A stretch of 39,586 bases of DNA from the NCBI GenBank assembly GCA_021734075.1, contig JAIPJW010000016.1:1-39586 (forward strand), in the 5' to 3' direction. The translations under genes were made by a program, and so were the position numbers. This DNA comes from Cephaloticoccus sp. GTDB lineage: Bacteria; Verrucomicrobiota; Verrucomicrobiia; Opitutales; Opitutaceae. The notes below the pieces were generated by a model. That model made no database searches, was not told where the DNA came from, and saw nothing but the letters and a program-made list of their open reading frames with translations. Numbering within the stretch: the stretch's first letter is position 1; each line of letters opens with the position of its first letter. Positions 29,729-39,130 of this stretch are shown here, piece by piece.

Positions 29729-29799
29729 CCGCGAAATTTTAGCCAAATTATTCTGCTGGAAACAAAAGCGCCAGCCTGCAGGGTAATCTATCTCCCAAC

Positions 29800-30867
29800 A
29801 TGGCCAATAAAACGCTTCTCGTTACCGGTTCTTCGGGGCTTATCGGCTCCGAAGTTTGCGGTTATTTTTCCCAGCTGGGCTACGTCATCCACGGCGTGGA
29901 CAACAACCAACGCGCGGTTTTTTTTGGCCCCCAGGGTGACACGCGCTGGAATCAGGAACGTCTGCAACGTGACCTCAAGGGCTTTGTTCACCATGAGCTC
30001 GACATACGGGATCGGGCCGGCGTCCTTGCCCTGATCAAGTCCGTCAAGCCTGAAGTCATTGTGCATACGGCGGCCCAACCTTCTCATGACCGGGCCGCGG
30101 CCATTCCCTTCGATGATTTCGACACCAACGCGGTCGGCACGTTGAATCTGCTGGAAGCTGCCCGCCAGGCCTGCCCGGAATCACCATTTGTGCACATGAG
30201 CACCAACAAGGTGTATGGCGATGCGCCCAACCGCATCGCCCTGACCGAGTTGGCTACGCGTTGGGAATATGCTGATGCCGCGTATGCGAACGGCATCCCG
30301 GAAACCTTCACCATCGACCAATCAAAACATTCTCTCTTTGGCGCCTCCAAAGTTGCGGCTGATGTCATGGTCCAGGAATACGGTCGCTACTTTAATCTGC
30401 CCACCTGCTGCTTGCGTGGCGGTTGTCTGACTGGTCCCAATCACACTGGCGTCGAACTGCACGGTTTCCTCTCCTACCTCGTCAAATGCAATCTCGAAGG
30501 GCGGGAATACAAGGTATTCGGCTACAAGGGCAAACAGGTTCGCGACAATATCCACTCACTGGATGTGGCGCGTTTCATGGCTGCATTCGTGGCCGCACCC
30601 CGAGCGGGAGAAGTATACAATCTCGGTGGAGGCAAAGCCAACAGCACGTCCATTCTCGAGGCTTTCAAAATCGCCGAGAAATTCTCGGGCCAACCCCAGG
30701 TCTTCACCTACGTCGATCAAAACCGGGCCGGCGACCACATCTGCTACTATTCGGACCTGCGCAAGATGCGCGCGCATTATCCCTCGTGGGACATCACCCA
30801 ATCGCTGGATGAGACCATTCATCAAATCGTCGATGCGTGGAGAAAACGCTCCTCCACCACGACATGA
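29800..30867 (+). CDS. NAD-dependent SDR epimerase, CDP-paratose/tyvelose epimerase-like
   Basis: A 355-residue extended short-chain dehydrogenase. The NAD site GSSGLIG is at residues 11-17, followed by [40 protein letters not shown] and [18 protein letters not shown], an assembly typical of proteins annotated as CDP-paratose 2-epimerase relatives, which interconvert 3,6-dideoxyhexose nucleotides. The position of the catalytic tyrosine of the Y-x3-K motif holds phenylalanine (LFGASK, Phe180, Lys184). I recall this substitution as common in this subfamily, so the reaction may differ from true tyvelose epimerase. It starts at ATG 29800, 57 bases beyond the corrected end of the receptor gene, and its stop overlaps the next ATG (ATGA). 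It likely makes a nucleotide sugar for the transferases here. Confidence 0.83.
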   Translation: MANKTLLVTGSSGLIGSEVCGYFSQLGYVIHGVDNNQRAVFFGPQGDTRWNQERLQRDLKGFVHHELDIRDRAGVLALIKSVKPEVIVHTAAQPSHDRAAAIPFDDFDTNAVGTLNLLEAARQACPESPFVHMSTNKVYGDAPNRIALTELATRWEYADAAYANGIPETFTIDQSKHSLFGASKVAADVMVQEYGRYFNLPTCCLRGGCLTGPNHTGVELHGFLSYLVKCNLEGREYKVFGYKGKQVRDNIHSLDVARFMAAFVAAPRAGEVYNLGGGKANSTSILEAFKIAEKFSGQPQVFTYVDQNRAGDHICYYSDLRKMRAHYPSWDITQSLDETIHQIVDAWRKRSSTTT

Positions 30868-33800
30868 TGCGAGCTTGGTTTGATCCCCGCAGTCTGCTCT
30901 TGACGGTTTTGCTGGCTTTGGCGGCGGCGCTGCCCGCGATCACCACCAGTGTTGAAAACCGGAATTATTATTTTTTCGACATCACGCTGACTTCGACTTC
31001 TCAGGGCTCCACCCAGTTTTTTTGGGACTTGGGTGACGGATTCACCGAATACAACTCCTCCCGGCAACCGATCAAAGTCGAAACGGAGCCAGTGGTCTAC
31101 CGATTCATGATGCCCATGGGCCGCTTCACGGCCCTGCGTTTCGATCCCATCGACGGAGTCGGTCAGTTCACTTTTTCACACGCTCAAATCGTGGACCGGC
31201 GCGACCGAATTGTGCACGTGTTTGGTCCCGAGGATTTGCTGCCCGGCGGCAACATCACCCGTGCAAAACCACGCGGGATGAAGCTTGATGTCGTGACCAG
31301 CCAGTCGTCCAACGACCCAATCCTCAACCTGCGACTCGTCGAGCCCCTCGTGCTCAAGCCTGATGCCCGGATCTGGTGGGAACTGGGTTGGCCCGCCGCC
31401 TGGCCGGTGCTGTTGCTCGGTTGCCTGTTGAGTTGCCCGCTCGTGGCCCGCGGACTTTCCCGGAGCGCCACGCAAGTGCTGGCCTACGCCGAATCCAGGC
31501 CGGCCTCCTCCATCATGTTGACGGCAGTTATCATGGTGGCGATCCAGTGCCATCCGGTGCTGTTTCAGGGGCGATCATTCGCCTCACCCAACAATGGAGG
31601 GCACATGCTCTATGAGAGTCTGCCTACCCTACCCGGATATACCGATGCCATGTCGGCCAACACCGGCAGTTCCGACACCGGAGCCCTGCTTTTCCAGCAT
31701 CTTTATTATCCGATGGTCCAACGCGATGCCTTGGCGGCCGGTGAACTGCCCTTGTGGAATCGCTACTCACTCAGTGGAGAACCCTTGCTGGGCCAGGGCC
31801 AATCCATGTTCGGTGATCCATTCAACTTTATCACCATTGCCACGGACGGAGCCGCTTGGGCCTGGGATATTCGATTCCTCATTGTCCGCTGGTTGCTGGC
31901 AGGCTCTCTGGGTGGAATCGTCTGGCTGCTGACCCGCCGCATCGGCCCGGCCGTCCTGACCACGATTGGGGCAGGTTTCCTGGGATTCTTTACTTACCGG
32001 CTGGTCCACCCGGCAAATTTCAGCGTCTGCTATTCGCCCTTGATCCTGCTCGCCTGGTGCGGCCTTCACGGCACCACCACTCCACGTGGCATGGCCCGAT
32101 GGCTGGCCGCCCTGGTCGCGGCCAATTGGTTGGTGCTGACCAGTGGCACCGTGAAGGAGGCCTACATGCTGATCGTATGTTTGAATCTTGCCGGGGTCAT
32201 CCTGCTGCTGCTCCGCTCCGATACGGCCGGTCGACGGTCCCGGCTTTTGGGGGCCGCCAGTCTGGCAGGATTTGGTTTCATCCTGATCACCGCCCCCAAT
32301 TGGATTTCTTTTCTTAGCGCATGGGCTCACTCCATGACCGGCTATGATGTGCCTCAGGCGAACACGCTGACGTGGTCGCATTTCGTTGGATTCTTCGACG
32401 ACATCTTCTACCGCCAGACTCAAAATGATGAAAATGTCGTGGCCCCGGCCCTGAACTTTCTCTTTTTCTCAGGCTTCCTTTGGTGGCTCGTCCAACCACG
32501 TGCCTGGCGCACTACCCGAACGGGCTGGGCCTTGCTCTTGGCGTCTGCCGTGCCTTTCAGCCTGGCCTTTGGCTTGGTGCCCACGTCGGTGATCGAAAAG
32601 ATCCCCTTCGTCGGCAACATCGTGCACGTCGGCAATACTTTCTCCTGTATCCTGCTCAGTCTGCTGGGAGTATTCGCCGGGGTGGGCTTCGCCGATGCCT
32701 GGGCCCAACTGGGCAAAAGCGAAGCCCGTCCGGCCATGGTGCGCTACTGGTTGTTGGCACTGCTGATTTTCGGCCTCTATTTCCTGACCACCCGGGAGTC
32801 TTCCTACAGTCATTTTTTCGTCGGTTATGCCATATCTCTCGGCGTCGTTTTAATGCTGCTGCCCCTCGGACTGCACTGGGGTCTGGCCAATCCGACCAAG
32901 CCCGGACCCGTGTGGATCATGCTCGCACTCGGCTTACCTTTGCTGTGTTGGCGCCACAGTCAGTATCGGGAATCAGCCTTTGATCACTTTGTGTTCATAC
33001 CCGGTCCCCGCGCGGACCTGCACGCACCCTCACCGGCCATCACGCTGCTGAAGCGTAATCTGAACGAACCTGGTCGGGTGAATGGGTGGGGTTCCACGCT
33101 CTACGCCTCCTACAACACCGCGCTGGGCTTGGAGGGGGTCTATGGCGTCGATGCCGTGCGCAGTCAGCAATACCATGAACTGGCTGATGCATTGGGACTA
33201 CAACGGGTCTGGAACTGGGACTGGCCGAACCGGGAATCCGATTCGCGCGACCTCATCAAGAAATACGACCTCTACAACGTGACTCATTGGGTCGCGACCC
33301 ACCGCGATGGCGATCATCCAATTGATGGCTTGCAACTGCTCGGACAGGCTGACCTTGACGTCTATGCAAGTCCGACTGCGTGGCCACGGGCGTTTTATTG
33401 CAATGGGGTGTTGGACTATGACACCCCGGCGGATTTTGCCCGCCTACTACTGACTGGTGATGGTCGACCGTTTGCTGCCGTGCAAACCGGCGACGAGTCC
33501 GATCTCCCCCGATTAAACGCGGCCGCAAAGCTGATCCAGCCGGCCATTGACTACCGCTTCACCCCAAACAGCACATCCTTCACGATCGATGCTCCCGGGC
33601 CAGGGGTGGCGGTGTTAACTGAAACGTATTATCGGGAGGACTTTCAAGTGACGGTTAACGGCCAACCGGCGGACTATTTTCGCCTGAATCATGCCTTCCG
33701 CGGAATCAGGATCCCCTCCGCCGGTGCGTATGAAATCACTTTCAACTACTGGCCCCAATATTTCACCCTCGCACTTTGGCTCGCCTTCGTGGGAGCCATG

Positions 33801-33869
33801 GGTCTCGTCGGTGGACTGGTCTGGCTGCTCCGCCCCAATGCGTCGTTCGCCTCGCAGCCCGTCCTTTGA
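30864..33869 (+). CDS. YfhO-like polytopic membrane protein (GT-C superfamily)
   Basis: A 1001-residue inner-membrane protein of YfhO type. Family marks are [20 protein letters not shown] near residue 295, the preceding loop with [13 protein letters not shown], numerous helices between about 170 and 700, and the C-terminal beta-part with [20 protein letters not shown] and a last hydrophobic helix. In Bacillus, YfhO and relatives are implicated in glycosylating lipoteichoic acid with polyprenyl-linked sugars; in Gram-negative glycan loci the role is unproven. An N-terminal periplasmic beta-rich part (about residues 35-165, with [19 protein letters not shown]) precedes the usual core, which makes the protein longer than many YfhO proteins. 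The frame extends upstream to a GTG at 30837; the ATG at 30864, overlapping the upstream TGA, is preferred. Confidence 0.85.
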   Translation: MMRAWFDPRSLLLTVLLALAAALPAITTSVENRNYYFFDITLTSTSQGSTQFFWDLGDGFTEYNSSRQPIKVETEPVVYRFMMPMGRFTALRFDPIDGVGQFTFSHAQIVDRRDRIVHVFGPEDLLPGGNITRAKPRGMKLDVVTSQSSNDPILNLRLVEPLVLKPDARIWWELGWPAAWPVLLLGCLLSCPLVARGLSRSATQVLAYAESRPASSIMLTAVIMVAIQCHPVLFQGRSFASPNNGGHMLYESLPTLPGYTDAMSANTGSSDTGALLFQHLYYPMVQRDALAAGELPLWNRYSLSGEPLLGQGQSMFGDPFNFITIATDGAAWAWDIRFLIVRWLLAGSLGGIVWLLTRRIGPAVLTTIGAGFLGFFTYRLVHPANFSVCYSPLILLAWCGLHGTTTPRGMARWLAALVAANWLVLTSGTVKEAYMLIVCLNLAGVILLLLRSDTAGRRSRLLGAASLAGFGFILITAPNWISFLSAWAHSMTGYDVPQANTLTWSHFVGFFDDIFYRQTQNDENVVAPALNFLFFSGFLWWLVQPRAWRTTRTGWALLLASAVPFSLAFGLVPTSVIEKIPFVGNIVHVGNTFSCILLSLLGVFAGVGFADAWAQLGKSEARPAMVRYWLLALLIFGLYFLTTRESSYSHFFVGYAISLGVVLMLLPLGLHWGLANPTKPGPVWIMLALGLPLLCWRHSQYRESAFDHFVFIPGPRADLHAPSPAITLLKRNLNEPGRVNGWGSTLYASYNTALGLEGVYGVDAVRSQQYHELADALGLQRVWNWDWPNRESDSRDLIKKYDLYNVTHWVATHRDGDHPIDGLQLLGQADLDVYASPTAWPRAFYCNGVLDYDTPADFARLLLTGDGRPFAAVQTGDESDLPRLNAAAKLIQPAIDYRFTPNSTSFTIDAPGPGVAVLTETYYREDFQVTVNGQPADYFRLNHAFRGIRIPSAGAYEITFNYWPQYFTLALWLAFVGAMGLVGGLVWLLRPNASFASQPVL

Positions 33870-34630
33870 TGAATGCCGCGCCCAACCCGCTTCCGCCGCT
33901 ACCGGCCCTGCCCAAGCTTTCCATCGTGGTTCCCTTGTTCAACGAGCACTCCACCGTGACCGCAGCACTCGATGCGATCACGACCAAGCGCATTGCCGGT
34001 TGGGAACTCGAGGTCATCATCGTGGAAAGCAACTCAACCGATGGCACCAGGAAACTCGTGCTGCCCTATGCCAATCGTCCCGGGGTCAAACTCCTGTTGG
34101 AGGAAAAACCACGCGGCAAGGGTCACGCCGTCCGTCACGGATTCACTCAGGCCACGGGCGATGTTTTGTTGATTCAGGATGGAGATTTGGAATACGATCT
34201 GGCCGACTACGAAAAGTTGCTCGCGCCCATCCGGACAGGTGCCCACTCCTTTGTGCTCGGGTCCAGGCACAGTGACAGCCTGTTCATTCGCAAGTTCGAT
34301 GAGCAGGTGCTGCATGCCTTTGCCCTCAACGCCGGTCACTGGTTTTTCACCGCCCTGATCGATGTGTCGCTGGGTCTGACGCTCCGTGATCCCTTCACCA
34401 TGTATAAGGTCTTCCGGCGCGAATGTCTGGCCGGGCTGACTTTTGAGGCCAACCGTTTCGATTTCGATTGGGAACTGCTGATCAAGCTGGTGCGCAAGGG
34501 GCATATCCCGATTGAAATTCCGGTGAAATACACCTCCCGATCCTTCAAGGAAGGCAAAAAGGTCTCCATGTTCCGGGACCCGCCCACTTGGCTTTGGGCC
34601 TGGGCCAAATACCGCTTTCAGCGGCTCTGA
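33869..34630 (+). CDS. GT2 glycosyltransferase, polyprenyl-phosphate sugar synthase-like
   Basis: A 253-residue family 2 (GT-A, inverting) transferase. It has LSIVVPLFNEHSTV near residue 15, IIVESNSTDGT, EKPRGKGHAVRHGF, the metal-binding DGDLEYD at 104-110, and GSRHSD. The resemblance is to dolichol/undecaprenyl-phosphate mannosyl- or glucosyl-transferases, which make the lipid-linked sugars used by GT-C enzymes; a membrane anchor is not obvious, so it is probably peripheral. ATG 33869 shares its first base with the stop of the YfhO-like gene (TGATG), so both are coupled. The frame runs upstream to 33776 inside that gene but this is not needed. A natural hypothesis is that it makes the donor for the YfhO-like protein. 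Confidence 0.87.
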   Translation: MNAAPNPLPPLPALPKLSIVVPLFNEHSTVTAALDAITTKRIAGWELEVIIVESNSTDGTRKLVLPYANRPGVKLLLEEKPRGKGHAVRHGFTQATGDVLLIQDGDLEYDLADYEKLLAPIRTGAHSFVLGSRHSDSLFIRKFDEQVLHAFALNAGHWFFTALIDVSLGLTLRDPFTMYKVFRRECLAGLTFEANRFDFDWELLIKLVRKGHIPIEIPVKYTSRSFKEGKKVSMFRDPPTWLWAWAKYRFQRL

Positions 34631-34655
34631 CCCCAACACCCTCGGCACGTAGAGT

Positions 34656-35099
34656 TTAGCGGACGTAAGCTATCCAGTAACGCGTCGGCGGCGTCCGCCA
34701 CATGCTCCAAGTGTCATCCCAGTTGATGGCCCCGCCGTCATAATCAACATCGCCCGCCATGCCTCCGCGAAATGCCGTCCGGGCCCGGACCACGACCTTG
34801 GTTCCGACCTTGCCGGTCGTAATCGTGACGCCGCGCTCCACCTTCGTTCCCGACTTCGCCTCGTAGCAGATCCCCGTCCAATTCTGGCCTCCGTCGATGG
34901 AATACTCCGCATGGAAAAAGCCCACATACTCACCACCGGCGACATTCGAGCTGGCTTGGACGGTCACGCGCAACGGGCTGTCCGGCTGGGTCTCGGCCGG
35001 CAGATCCGAGGAAACCACGCGATCCACCGCCAGGGACGGCAGCGCGCCGAGGCCAAGCAATACAGAAAAGGATAAAAGGCGACCAAGTATTTGTTTCAT
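34656..35099 (-). CDS. Small secreted protein of unknown function
   Basis: The only convincing minus-strand gene. It encodes 147 residues beginning MKQILGRLLSFSVLLGLG, a clear signal peptide with probable cleavage after PSLA. The mature part of about 120 residues is beta-rich, with FFHAEYSIDGGQNWTGICYE, a glycine/aromatic pattern like sialidase-type SxDGGxxW turns, and ends with WSMWRTPPTRYWIAYVR. No known enzyme motif is seen. An in-frame TTG at 35117 is possible, but ATG at 35099 gives a better signal peptide. It converges on the GT2 gene with 25 bases between stops and is divergent from the epimerase gene at 35219, so it probably has its own promoter in 35100-35218. A short extracellular carbohydrate- or surface-associated role is only a guess. 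Confidence 0.75.
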   Translation of the reverse strand: MKQILGRLLSFSVLLGLGALPSLAVDRVVSSDLPAETQPDSPLRVTVQASSNVAGGEYVGFFHAEYSIDGGQNWTGICYEAKSGTKVERGVTITTGKVGTKVVVRARTAFRGGMAGDVDYDGGAINWDDTWSMWRTPPTRYWIAYVR

Positions 35100-35218
35100 A
35101 AGAGGTCTTGGATTCAATCATATCCAAACTGGCTCGATCAACCTCGAAAGTGCACGACCCGCTGAATGAGCCATTTCACGCTTCACCTGCAGTCCGGGGT
35201 CTGTTTCCCTCGCGAGAC

Positions 35219-36286
35219 ATGCGCATCCTCATCACCGGCATTTGTGGCTTTGTCGGCAGCACCTTGGCTCGCGAACTTTTGGCCTTGGGCCATGACGTCT
35301 GCGGATTCGACAACTACATCCGCCCTGGCAGCGAGACCAATCGCAAACCTCTGGAAGCGCTGGGGGCTCGGATAATCACCGCCGATTTGCGCGATATCGC
35401 CCGGATGGAAAAGCTGCCCGTGGCTGACTTTGTCATCGATGCCGCCGCCAATCCCAGCGTGCTGGCAGGAGTGGACGGCAAGACCAGCAGCCGCGAACTG
35501 GTGGACCACAATCTGGTCGGCACGATCAATATTCTGGAATACTGCAAGACTCACCAGGCCGGATTCATCCTGCTTTCAACCTCGCGGGTCTATGCCATCG
35601 CTCCCCTGACTTCGCTGCCTGTGGCGGTGGTAGATAACGCCCTGACCCCCGATGCCACCCTGTCTCTGCCCCCGGGTCTGACCATCAGGGGACTGGATGA
35701 ATCCTTCTCCACTCAAGCTCCCATATCCCTCTATGGGGCAACCAAATTGTGCTCCGAAATACTGGCGCTGGAATACGGCGAAACCTTCGGTTTTCCTGTC
35801 TTCATCAACCGATGTGGGGTTCTGGCTGGCGCCGGACAATTCGGTCGCGCGGACCAGGGTATTTTTGCCTACTGGATCAATGCCTGGTTGAGGAAACGAC
35901 CACTCAAGTATCTGGGGTTCGGAGGCCACGGGCATCAGGTGCGCGATTGCTTGCATCCCCGCGATCTCATCCCCCTTCTGTCGCGCCAACTCACGGCCCC
36001 GAAAATGGATTCTGCGGACCGGGTGGCCAATTTTTCCGGCGGAACCAACTCGGCCATGTCCCTGCGACAATTAAGTGATTGGTGTGCCCAACGATTCGGA
36101 CCACATTCCGTTCAGCCCGATGGAGCAAAGCGGCAGTTCGATATTCCCTGGATTGTGCTGGACCATGCCAAGGCCACTCGTCTTTGGCACTGGCAGCCCG
36201 CAACCCCCACCCGCGAGATCCTCAAGGAAATCGCCAATCATGCCGAAGCCAACCCAACCTGGCTGGAACTGTCCGCACCACGTTGA
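35219..36286 (+). CDS. NAD-dependent SDR epimerase/dehydratase, paratose-epimerase-like
   Basis: A 355-residue extended SDR. The NAD motif GICGFVG is at residues 7-13 of MRILITGICGFVG, FDNYIRPGS follows strand 2, STSRVYAI carries the active Ser/Thr, and YGATK provides Tyr172 and Lys176, so the catalytic set is complete, unlike the paralog at 29800. RCGVLAGAGQFGRADQGIFA and GHQVRDCLHPRDL are as in CDP-tyvelose/paratose epimerases; I am less sure of the substrate than of the fold. The frame is open from 35108, but ATG 35219 places the glycine-rich motif at the usual distance from the N-terminus. It begins a new rightward unit after the minus-strand gene and ends 21 bases before an intrinsic terminator. 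Confidence 0.83.
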   Translation: MRILITGICGFVGSTLARELLALGHDVCGFDNYIRPGSETNRKPLEALGARIITADLRDIARMEKLPVADFVIDAAANPSVLAGVDGKTSSRELVDHNLVGTINILEYCKTHQAGFILLSTSRVYAIAPLTSLPVAVVDNALTPDATLSLPPGLTIRGLDESFSTQAPISLYGATKLCSEILALEYGETFGFPVFINRCGVLAGAGQFGRADQGIFAYWINAWLRKRPLKYLGFGGHGHQVRDCLHPRDLIPLLSRQLTAPKMDSADRVANFSGGTNSAMSLRQLSDWCAQRFGPHSVQPDGAKRQFDIPWIVLDHAKATRLWHWQPATPTREILKEIANHAEANPTWLELSAPR

Positions 36287-36307
36287 AACGCTTCGCCCGA
36301 AACGCAT

Positions 36308-36332
36308 ATCCCGGCGACGAGCCGGGATTTTT
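36308..36332 (+). terminator. Rho-independent terminator after the epimerase gene
   Basis: ATCCCGGC (36308-36315) and GCCGGGAT (36321-36328) form a perfect eight-base-pair stem with loop GACGA, followed by a run of five T's including the last stem base. It sits 21 bases after the stop at 36286 and is the only textbook intrinsic terminator I found in the window. Confidence 0.8.
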
Positions 36333-36546
36333 CGGGTGAATTGCGGCTTGCCGCGCATGCTATCCGGTTGCTCACGTAGTCCGCATGCCGATGGTCAAGG
36401 AGTCCACTACCGATGCCACCACCCATCCCCCCTCTAGTGAGCAAAATTCATCTCGACCGGCCCATTGCCCGTGAGCGGGGCGACCTTCGCCTGACAGCAT
36501 TCCGGTCCCTGGGCCGGGCCTTTCACAGCCTATGAAGGGGGAATTC
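36333..36546. other. Intergenic region with no convincing gene
   Basis: Between the terminator and the next GT-C gene. A 30-codon frame from ATG 36384 is present but has no ribosome site and no recognisable content. A promoter for the downstream gene is expected here, but I cannot point to a good -35/-10 pair. Confidence 0.4.
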
Positions 36547-39105
36547 ATGCTGCGGTTCCTCGATGGGCACGCCACGCTTTACTGGCCGTTGGCGGTGGGC
36601 GCTTCACTGCTGTTCCTGACCTCAGCCATTTGGCCCCGCACGCTTGGCCCGGCACGAGGCGCGTCATCAAATCCCTGGTTATTCCCCCTGTTGATTTTGC
36701 TGGTTCTGGTCTGCTGGCGGTGGCCGTTTTTGTCCTATGGCAATGAGCTGAACACGGATGAGAGCCAGTTCATTGCGGGGGCCCTGACACTCCGTCATGA
36801 TCCCCTGTTTTGGCGATCGGTTGACGGCATGACCGCCGGACCGTTGGTGTATTACGCGCTGGTCCCATGGACTCTGGTTGGAATACCACTTGATTATTTC
36901 ACCGCGCGGTTCACCGCATTGTTACTGATTTGGTTGGCGCTCGGGTTGTGCTACTTGACCTTGCGCAAATATTATGGGGAACGCTCCGCCCGGTTGGGCC
37001 TGGTGCCGGGCGTGATCTATATCGCTTCCATCGCGTCCGACGATCTGAACCACTACTCCTCGGAACTGATCTCCCTGCCCTTGACGGCAGCCGGGGTCGC
37101 CTTGCTCTGCACTACGAACGATGAGGATGCTCCCCGTTATCGAAAATGGTTGCTGCTCGGATTGGTGGCCGGACTCCATCCATGGGCCAAATTGCAGACG
37201 GGACCCATCGGGGCGATCCTGGCATTGTTCGCCCTGGTCATCCTGCTGCGGGCGCACAATACCGATCGAGGCACCAGGACCAGGCAGTGCGCCGCACTGA
37301 TCGGGGGGGTGTTGATGCCGGCTGTTACCGTGATCGTGGCCACCACCAGCGGAGGAGTCTGGCGGGATTTTTACCAGAGCTATATACTCCAAAACCTCAT
37401 CTATGCGGGCGCAAGTTTGTCCGAATCATGGCTGCCCCCTGATCTGTCCTTGCTCCACCCGGCGTTCCTTTCCTTTTGTCTAGTTCTGGGCCTCTCGCTC
37501 GTGCTTGTCCTCCTGACCGCATCAACCAGAAGAACATTTAGCAGACCATTTGTGCTGGGAGGATGCCTTTTCGGGGTGGCCTTGTTTTGCGTCCTTTTTC
37601 CCGGCCGACCTTATCTGCACTATGTCCAGTTGTTGCTGGTGCCTGTCGTGCTATGGAGTGGAGCGGCTGTGGGGGAATACGGCATCGCTCCCAAACCAGG
37701 GTTCACCGGTCTTGCGGTCAGGATCGCGGTGCTGTTAGGGGCAACCGGTCTCCTGATCACCCGGCTGTTGTCCCCGATGCCGTCTGTGCTCGGCCAGTTG
37801 CTCACCCACCGGATGAAATCACTCACCGAGGTCGATAGTGTCATCAGCCATCTCACGGATCCGGGCGATCGACTCGCCATCTGGGGTTGGGATGCTCAGT
37901 CCTATGTCACCTGCAGTCTCATTCAGGGGACCCGTGAGGCTTACAGCGTAAACTGCATCATCCCGTCACCCCTGCAGGAATATCACCGCCAAACCTACTT
38001 GGCGGATTTTCGCAGCCACCTGCCTGAAGTGTTCCTCGATTCAGTCGGCCCCAATGATATATTTTACCAGGACCGAGCCAGCACCGCGCATGAGAATTTT
38101 CCCGCGTTAGCCGACTTGATCGCACGCAACTATGCTCTGGTGATCGATCTGGATCATTCCCGGGTTTACGCCCGACGTGATGTTCTGAGCCAAAGGAAAA
38201 TCTCGCCTTTTCAGATGCAAAAGGAACTGGCCAGCAGTCGCCTACCCAACTGGATCGACCAACATTTGCCGGCGGAAAACCTGCGGGAGCAACATGGTCA
38301 GTTTGATCGCATCAATGGGCGGGACGTCTTGATGTTACTGCCGCCTGGCCGGGCGGAATGGACCCTGCAAGGCAATGAGCGCGAACTGTTGCTGGAAACC
38401 GGCTATGTCCCGCGTGCGATCAATCAAACCGATGGGGATGGCACGGGCTTCGTCGTGGAAGTTAGCGCTCCCGATGGCACCCGGCGGATCATCCAATCAT
38501 TTCTGGTCAACCCCCGCGATCATGCCGATGATCGCATTCCCCAGAGTCGGCGAATTCCTCTTCCTCCCTACGCAACGGGTTCCAAACTGACCGTTACCAC
38601 GAACCCTGGACCGGGCCAGAACAATGCCTGGGACTGGGCATATATCACTCATGTCAGGTTTCTCCGCAGCCCGAATTATACCTGGCGGCAATTTCCCGGA
38701 TTCAACCGCCCGCCCAATGCAGCATTCAGCCCCCTTTCCACTCTGATCGAAGAATCCGGGGTCAACCTGCTGATGTTGCATGCCCCCTCCAGCATCAGCT
38801 TTCGTCTGACGGGAAGCGAAAAACAATTGAGTTTTGCCTTCGGCTTCATCGCCGGAGCTTATCGCGGGGAACAGGGCACCAACGGTGCGACTTTCCGGGT
38901 ATCGGCACAACTCCCGGATGGCACCATCTCCCCGTTGGCATCCCGGCAATTGCAGCCGCTTACGGCAGTGGCGGACCAGGGTCGGCAACTCTTGAAATTG
39001 AATCTACCAGTTTTGCCCCCCAACTCGCTACTGAAAATCGAGATAGATCCCGATGGTAGCAACGCCTTCGATTGGACCTACCTCACTGATGTCTGGCTTG
39101 ATTGA
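36547..39105 (+). CDS. GT-C membrane glycosyltransferase with two C-terminal beta-domains
   Basis: An 852-residue polytopic protein of the PMT/ArnT-like GT-C class. The first loop has NELNTDESQFIAGALTL with Asp71-Glu72, followed by GPLVYYALVPW and about ten helices up to residue 430. The periplasmic part includes LAIWGWDAQSYVTC, a counterpart of FVWGFHPD in the 17898 protein. Two beta-domains close it: about 589-709 (variant LVNPRDHADDR, AWDWAYI) and 736-852 (HAPSSISFRL, GTNGATFRVSA, AFDWTYLTDVWL). The ATG at 36547 follows AAGGGGGA by four bases, one of the few good ribosome sites in the window; the frame also has an ATG at 36532 without such a site. It follows a terminator, so it starts a new transcription unit. 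Confidence 0.84.
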   Translation: MLRFLDGHATLYWPLAVGASLLFLTSAIWPRTLGPARGASSNPWLFPLLILLVLVCWRWPFLSYGNELNTDESQFIAGALTLRHDPLFWRSVDGMTAGPLVYYALVPWTLVGIPLDYFTARFTALLLIWLALGLCYLTLRKYYGERSARLGLVPGVIYIASIASDDLNHYSSELISLPLTAAGVALLCTTNDEDAPRYRKWLLLGLVAGLHPWAKLQTGPIGAILALFALVILLRAHNTDRGTRTRQCAALIGGVLMPAVTVIVATTSGGVWRDFYQSYILQNLIYAGASLSESWLPPDLSLLHPAFLSFCLVLGLSLVLVLLTASTRRTFSRPFVLGGCLFGVALFCVLFPGRPYLHYVQLLLVPVVLWSGAAVGEYGIAPKPGFTGLAVRIAVLLGATGLLITRLLSPMPSVLGQLLTHRMKSLTEVDSVISHLTDPGDRLAIWGWDAQSYVTCSLIQGTREAYSVNCIIPSPLQEYHRQTYLADFRSHLPEVFLDSVGPNDIFYQDRASTAHENFPALADLIARNYALVIDLDHSRVYARRDVLSQRKISPFQMQKELASSRLPNWIDQHLPAENLREQHGQFDRINGRDVLMLLPPGRAEWTLQGNERELLLETGYVPRAINQTDGDGTGFVVEVSAPDGTRRIIQSFLVNPRDHADDRIPQSRRIPLPPYATGSKLTVTTNPGPGQNNAWDWAYITHVRFLRSPNYTWRQFPGFNRPPNAAFSPLSTLIEESGVNLLMLHAPSSISFRLTGSEKQLSFAFGFIAGAYRGEQGTNGATFRVSAQLPDGTISPLASRQLQPLTAVADQGRQLLKLNLPVLPPNSLLKIEIDPDGSNAFDWTYLTDVWLD

Positions 39106-39130
39106 CACCTCTTCAGTAGTTCCTGACATG

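Noticed and set aside
36384-36476. Small plus-strand frame between the terminator and the GT-C gene
   Set aside because: It has no Shine-Dalgarno and a Thr/Pro/Ser-rich product without a recognisable feature; likely chance.
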